DNA of 14,523 bases from an uncultured Eubacteriales bacterium. Lineage in GTDB: Bacteria; Bacillota; Clostridia; Oscillospirales; Acutalibacteraceae. Made by a program: the position numbers and the translations under genes. Positions 11,770 to 14,523 of the stretch are shown in pieces (within the stretch, counting starts at the first letter, position 1; each line of letters begins with the position of its first letter). Under the pieces are notes generated by a model that was not told where the DNA came from, made no database searches, and was given only the letters and a program-made list of their open reading frames with translations. Where the stretch lies: contig CABQAC010000021.1 in the NCBI GenBank assembly GCA_902462035.1, forward strand, positions 1 to 14,523, given 5' to 3'.

Positions 11770-13221
11770 ATGAGCAGGAAAAACCGGGAACTGGAAAAAC
11801 GGCTGGCCCGCGCCGTGCGGGCTCAAACGCCGGATCATCCGCAAGAACTCCTTCGCGCCCGCCAAAATCGAAAGGCGGAATACAAGATGACAACGCAATA
11901 TGCGCAGCCCGTAAAAAAGCGCAGCATGACAGCAATCCTTACTGCGGCAGCCGCCGTTCTGCTGCTTTTGGCCGTGGGCGGCTTTTGGGGTTACCGCAAT
12001 TATCTGGCCGTGGCTTCTACCGTGGGGATCGACGTCAATCCCAGTGTGGAGTTACAAGTCAACCGGCGCAACAAGGTGGTAAAAACCCAGGCCCGCAATA
12101 CCGAAGCCGCGCAAATACTGCAAGAGATGGATTTGAAGGGGAGCGATGTGACCGTCGCGGTGAACGCGGTCATTGGCGCTATGGTGCGCAACGGCTATTT
12201 GGGCGAGCAAAACAACGCCGTGCTGCTGTCGGTCAGCGGCGCCGACGATGCGCTGCGCCACACCTTACTAGCGGGCGTAGACCAAAGCCTGCGGCAGGAA
12301 TCCATTGACGGCGCGGTATTCAGCCAATCGGTGCGGGATAATGAGGAAGCGCAGCGCATCGCTTCGCAGTATAACGTCTCGCTGGGAAAAGCGGAATGGA
12401 TACGCGCCCTGACGGCGGCCAACCCCTCGTGGACGGAAGAAACGCTGGCAAACTGCTCCATTACCGATTTGGCGCTTTTGGCTGAAGGAAAAGATACCCT
12501 AGACGGTAAGCTGGAGTCTAACCACGGCGCAGTCAGCGACAAAAAATATATCGGCGAGGAACAGGCCCGGCAAAAAGCGCTGGCCAGAGTCCCCGGCGCC
12601 CAGATTACCAGCATAGAGATGGACATGGAAGACGGCCGTATGATATATGACGTGGAAATGCGCCTGGGCGGCACAAAATACGAGGCCGAAGTGGATGCCG
12701 CCACGGGCGAGATTGTCGGCTGGGAAAGCGAACCGGAGAAAGATTCTTCGGGCGGCTCCGCGTCGTCCCAGGAGGGAAACGGTTACATCGGGCTGGAAAA
12801 AGCCAGACAAATCGCGCTGGCCAAAGTGCCCGGCGCCCAGGTCCGGGAGCTTGAATTTGAATGGGACGATGACGACAGCGTTCCGGTATACGAAGGGGAA
12901 CTGCGGAAGGATAACATGGAATACGAGTTTAAAATCCACGCGGTCACCGGCGAAATATTAAAATGGAAGGCGGAAACGGCGTTCGACCCGCCGGCCAGCG
13001 CTTCTGGTACCGCGCCTATTACGTACTTGTCCACGGAAAAAGCAAAGGAAATCGTTCTGGCAAATCTGCCGGGCGGGCAAATAACCCGTATGGAACTAGA
13101 CAAAGACGACACGCCCCCGGCATACGAAGGTAAAATTGCGAAAGGCCGCATCGAAGTGTCGTTCGAAATCCATGCAGTCACCGGCGAAATCCTGGAGTGG
13201 GAACCGGAGGATGACGATTGA
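11770..13221 (+). CDS. RsgI-like transmembrane anti-sigma factor with three PepSY repeats
   Basis: A 483-residue protein, presumed membrane partner of the ECF sigma factor just upstream. Order: short basic cytoplasmic part (1-52), one membrane helix (about 54-76), RsgI-type extracellular domain (about 84-245) starting VGIDVNPSVELQVN, then three PepSY modules at about 258-320, 338-400 and 418-480. Each begins with a (Y/L)xxExA(R/K) helix, continues with a P-G-(A/G)-Q turn, and ends AxTGEIxxWxxE. Asn90-Pro91 matches the conserved Asn-Pro bond reported to self-cleave in RsgI proteins. A C-terminal DDD tail follows the last module. Start choice: the ATG at 11770 has GAAGGG 12 nt upstream; an ATG at 11758 overlaps it; an internal ATG at 11887 with GGCGG would remove most of the cytoplasmic part. 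Sensing an envelope signal and releasing the sigma factor by proteolysis is inference from the family. Confidence 0.85.
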   Translation: MSRKNRELEKRLARAVRAQTPDHPQELLRARQNRKAEYKMTTQYAQPVKKRSMTAILTAAAAVLLLLAVGGFWGYRNYLAVASTVGIDVNPSVELQVNRRNKVVKTQARNTEAAQILQEMDLKGSDVTVAVNAVIGAMVRNGYLGEQNNAVLLSVSGADDALRHTLLAGVDQSLRQESIDGAVFSQSVRDNEEAQRIASQYNVSLGKAEWIRALTAANPSWTEETLANCSITDLALLAEGKDTLDGKLESNHGAVSDKKYIGEEQARQKALARVPGAQITSIEMDMEDGRMIYDVEMRLGGTKYEAEVDAATGEIVGWESEPEKDSSGGSASSQEGNGYIGLEKARQIALAKVPGAQVRELEFEWDDDDSVPVYEGELRKDNMEYEFKIHAVTGEILKWKAETAFDPPASASGTAPITYLSTEKAKEIVLANLPGGQITRMELDKDDTPPAYEGKIAKGRIEVSFEIHAVTGEILEWEPEDDD

Positions 13222-13240
13222 TATCATCCGCATCTCAAAA

Positions 13241-13270
13241 AGGGAGGACGGTTAAACCGTCCTCCCTCTT
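13241..13270. terminator. Bidirectional terminator between the anti-sigma gene and clpC
   Basis: A perfect 11-bp stem AGGGAGGACGG/CCGTCCTCCCT (13241-13251 with 13257-13267), loop TTAAA. It is followed by CTTTATTTT on the plus strand and by five T on the minus strand. It serves both convergent genes. Confidence 0.9.
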
Positions 13271-13284
13271 TATTTTGAAACCTT

Positions 13285-14523
13285 TTATTCCTGCGTTCCT
13301 GCCTCGTAATCGCACACCATGGGGTGTTCGGTGGTGATATTCCCTTCGAGCATCTGCTCGGAGAGTTTATCTTCAATCTTCGACTGAATGGCACGGCGAA
13401 GGGGCCGCGCGCCATATACCGCGTCAAAGCCCTGCTTGGCAATTTCGGCCACCGCGCTGTCGGTAAAAGAAAGGGTGATGTTCAGCGCCGCCAGCCGTTT
13501 TTTCAGGCCATCCAGCATCCGCACCGCGATTTCCCGAATGTTTTCCTCGGTCAGCTGGTGGAACACAATGATGTCGTCCACGCGGTTGAGGAACTCGGGG
13601 CGAAAGGTATTCTTCAGTTCGCCCATCACCAAGTCGGTAATTTTTTGATAATCTTCACCCGTATCCGCGCCGGTCTGGAAGCCGAGATTCTGCTTTTTAT
13701 CGGTAATCAGCCGCGCGCCCACGTTGGAAGTCATGATAATGATGGTGTTTTTAAAGTCCACCTTGCGGCCCTGGGAATCGGTCAGCCGGCCGTCATCCAA
13801 AATTTGCAGCAGCATGTTGAACACATCGGGGTGGGCCTTTTCGATTTCGTCGAACAGCACCACCGAGTAAGGTTTGCGCCGCACCCGCTCGGTCAGCTGG
13901 CCGCCCTCGTCGTACCCGACGTAGCCGGGAGGCGAGCCCACCAGCTTAGAGACGGTGTGCTTCTCCATAAATTCAGACATATCCATCCGAATCATCGCGT
14001 TTTCGTCGCCGAACATCGCTTCGGCCAGCGCCTTGCACAGTTCGGTTTTTCCCACGCCGGTCGGCCCCAGGAAAATAAAGGAACCAATGGGCCGTTTGGG
14101 GTCCTTCAACCCCACCCTGCCCCGGCGGATCGCCCTGGCCACCGCGCTGACCGCGTCGTCCTGGCCCACCAGACGCTTATGGAGAATATCTTCCATTTTC
14201 AGCAGCCGTTCGCTTTCTTCCTCGGTAAGCTGCACCACGGGGATTCCGGTCCAGCTTGACACAATTTGGGCGATATCCTGAGGCCCCACGCTGCCGGACG
14301 AATGGGCGCTCTTTTCCTCCCAAAGCCGTTTCTGTTCCTCCAGTTCTTCCCGCAGCTGCTTTTCCTTGTCCCGCAGCCCGGCAGCCCGCTCAAATTCCTG
14401 CGCATTGACCGCGGCTGCTTTCTCCTGCTCCAATTCTTTCAGCTTTTTCTCCTGCTCCTGCAAATCCGGCGGCGCGGTAAAAGCGTGCAGCCGCACGCGG
14501 GAAGCCGCCTCGTCGATGAGATC
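13285..14523 (-). CDS. clpC: ClpC-type AAA+ ATPase, C-terminal half (runs off right edge)
   Basis: The frame is open to the window edge, giving 412 residues plus the stop; a full ClpC is about 800-850. It starts in the end of the first AAA domain (DLIDEAASRVRLHAF). A middle coiled region follows with the UVR-type EFERAAGLRDKEKQLREELE (43-62), which separates ClpC from ClpB. The second AAA domain follows. Visible motifs are Walker A GPTGVGKT (153-160), the pore loop GSPPGYVGYDE (196-206), Walker B VVLFDEIEKA (221-230), sensor 1 TSNVGA (265-270), Arg finger RPEFLNRVD (308-316) and sensor 2 GARPLRRAIQ (371-380). An NLGF loop at 279-282 occupies the ClpP-docking position, so it should unfold proteins for ClpP. 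Usual ctsR-mcsA-mcsB neighbours would lie upstream, beyond the edge. The gene is last in its transcript. Confidence 0.95.
   Translation of the reverse strand, partial: DLIDEAASRVRLHAFTAPPDLQEQEKKLKELEQEKAAAVNAQEFERAAGLRDKEKQLREELEEQKRLWEEKSAHSSGSVGPQDIAQIVSSWTGIPVVQLTEEESERLLKMEDILHKRLVGQDDAVSAVARAIRRGRVGLKDPKRPIGSFIFLGPTGVGKTELCKALAEAMFGDENAMIRMDMSEFMEKHTVSKLVGSPPGYVGYDEGGQLTERVRRKPYSVVLFDEIEKAHPDVFNMLLQILDDGRLTDSQGRKVDFKNTIIIMTSNVGARLITDKKQNLGFQTGADTGEDYQKITDLVMGELKNTFRPEFLNRVDDIIVFHQLTEENIREIAVRMLDGLKKRLAALNITLSFTDSAVAEIAKQGFDAVYGARPLRRAIQSKIEDKLSEQMLEGNITTEHPMVCDYEAGTQE

Noticed and set aside
13324..14259. A 311-codon plus-strand frame opposite clpC
   Set aside because: The minus strand has every AAA+ motif in order; the plus frame has shadow composition and no start signals.

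Overview
The window looks like chromosomal core and near-core sequence from an endospore-forming Clostridia, most likely an Oscillospiraceae/Ruminococcaceae-type organism. Evidence: an alpha/beta-type small acid-soluble spore protein, a DnaD-like replication protein with the typical clostridial N-terminus, a DUF896 (UPF0291) protein, LytR-CpsA-Psr and SGNH envelope proteins, a UVR-motif ClpC, Gram-positive Shine-Dalgarno sites, and TTGACA/TATAAT-type promoters in AT-rich gaps between moderately GC-rich genes. I see no tRNA, rRNA, CRISPR array, insertion sequence or phage module.

Layout, left to right. The left edge cuts a minus-strand DnaD-like gene, divergent from a plus-strand LCP-family cell-wall polymer transferase (626-1723). 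Then come a minus-strand spore protein (1831-2028) and a minus-strand unrecognised protein (2140-2679). A plus-strand pair follows: a membrane-anchored SGNH hydrolase and a DUF4358-type lipoprotein (2834-4406). This pair meets aroF (type I-beta DAHP synthase, minus, 4636-5649) at a shared hairpin terminator. aroF has a strong promoter overlapped by a perfect 17-bp inverted repeat. Next is a minus-strand operon for a heterodimeric ABC exporter (7931-9766 first, then 6017-7852). Its two ATPase sites are visibly unequal, it has a roughly 145-nt structured leader, and a terminator-like hairpin lies between the two genes.

The plus strand then carries DUF896 and DUF3592 genes overlapping by ATGA, followed by an ECF-type sigma factor and a transmembrane RsgI-type anti-sigma protein with three PepSY repeats (11100-13221). 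A bidirectional terminator separates these from the 3' half of clpC on the minus strand, which runs off the right edge.

Most genes are housekeeping or envelope functions. The best candidates for something less described are the pairing of an ECF sigma factor with an RsgI/PepSY sensor, the palindromic operator-like element at aroF, and the ABC exporter leader. No completely new multi-gene system is evident.
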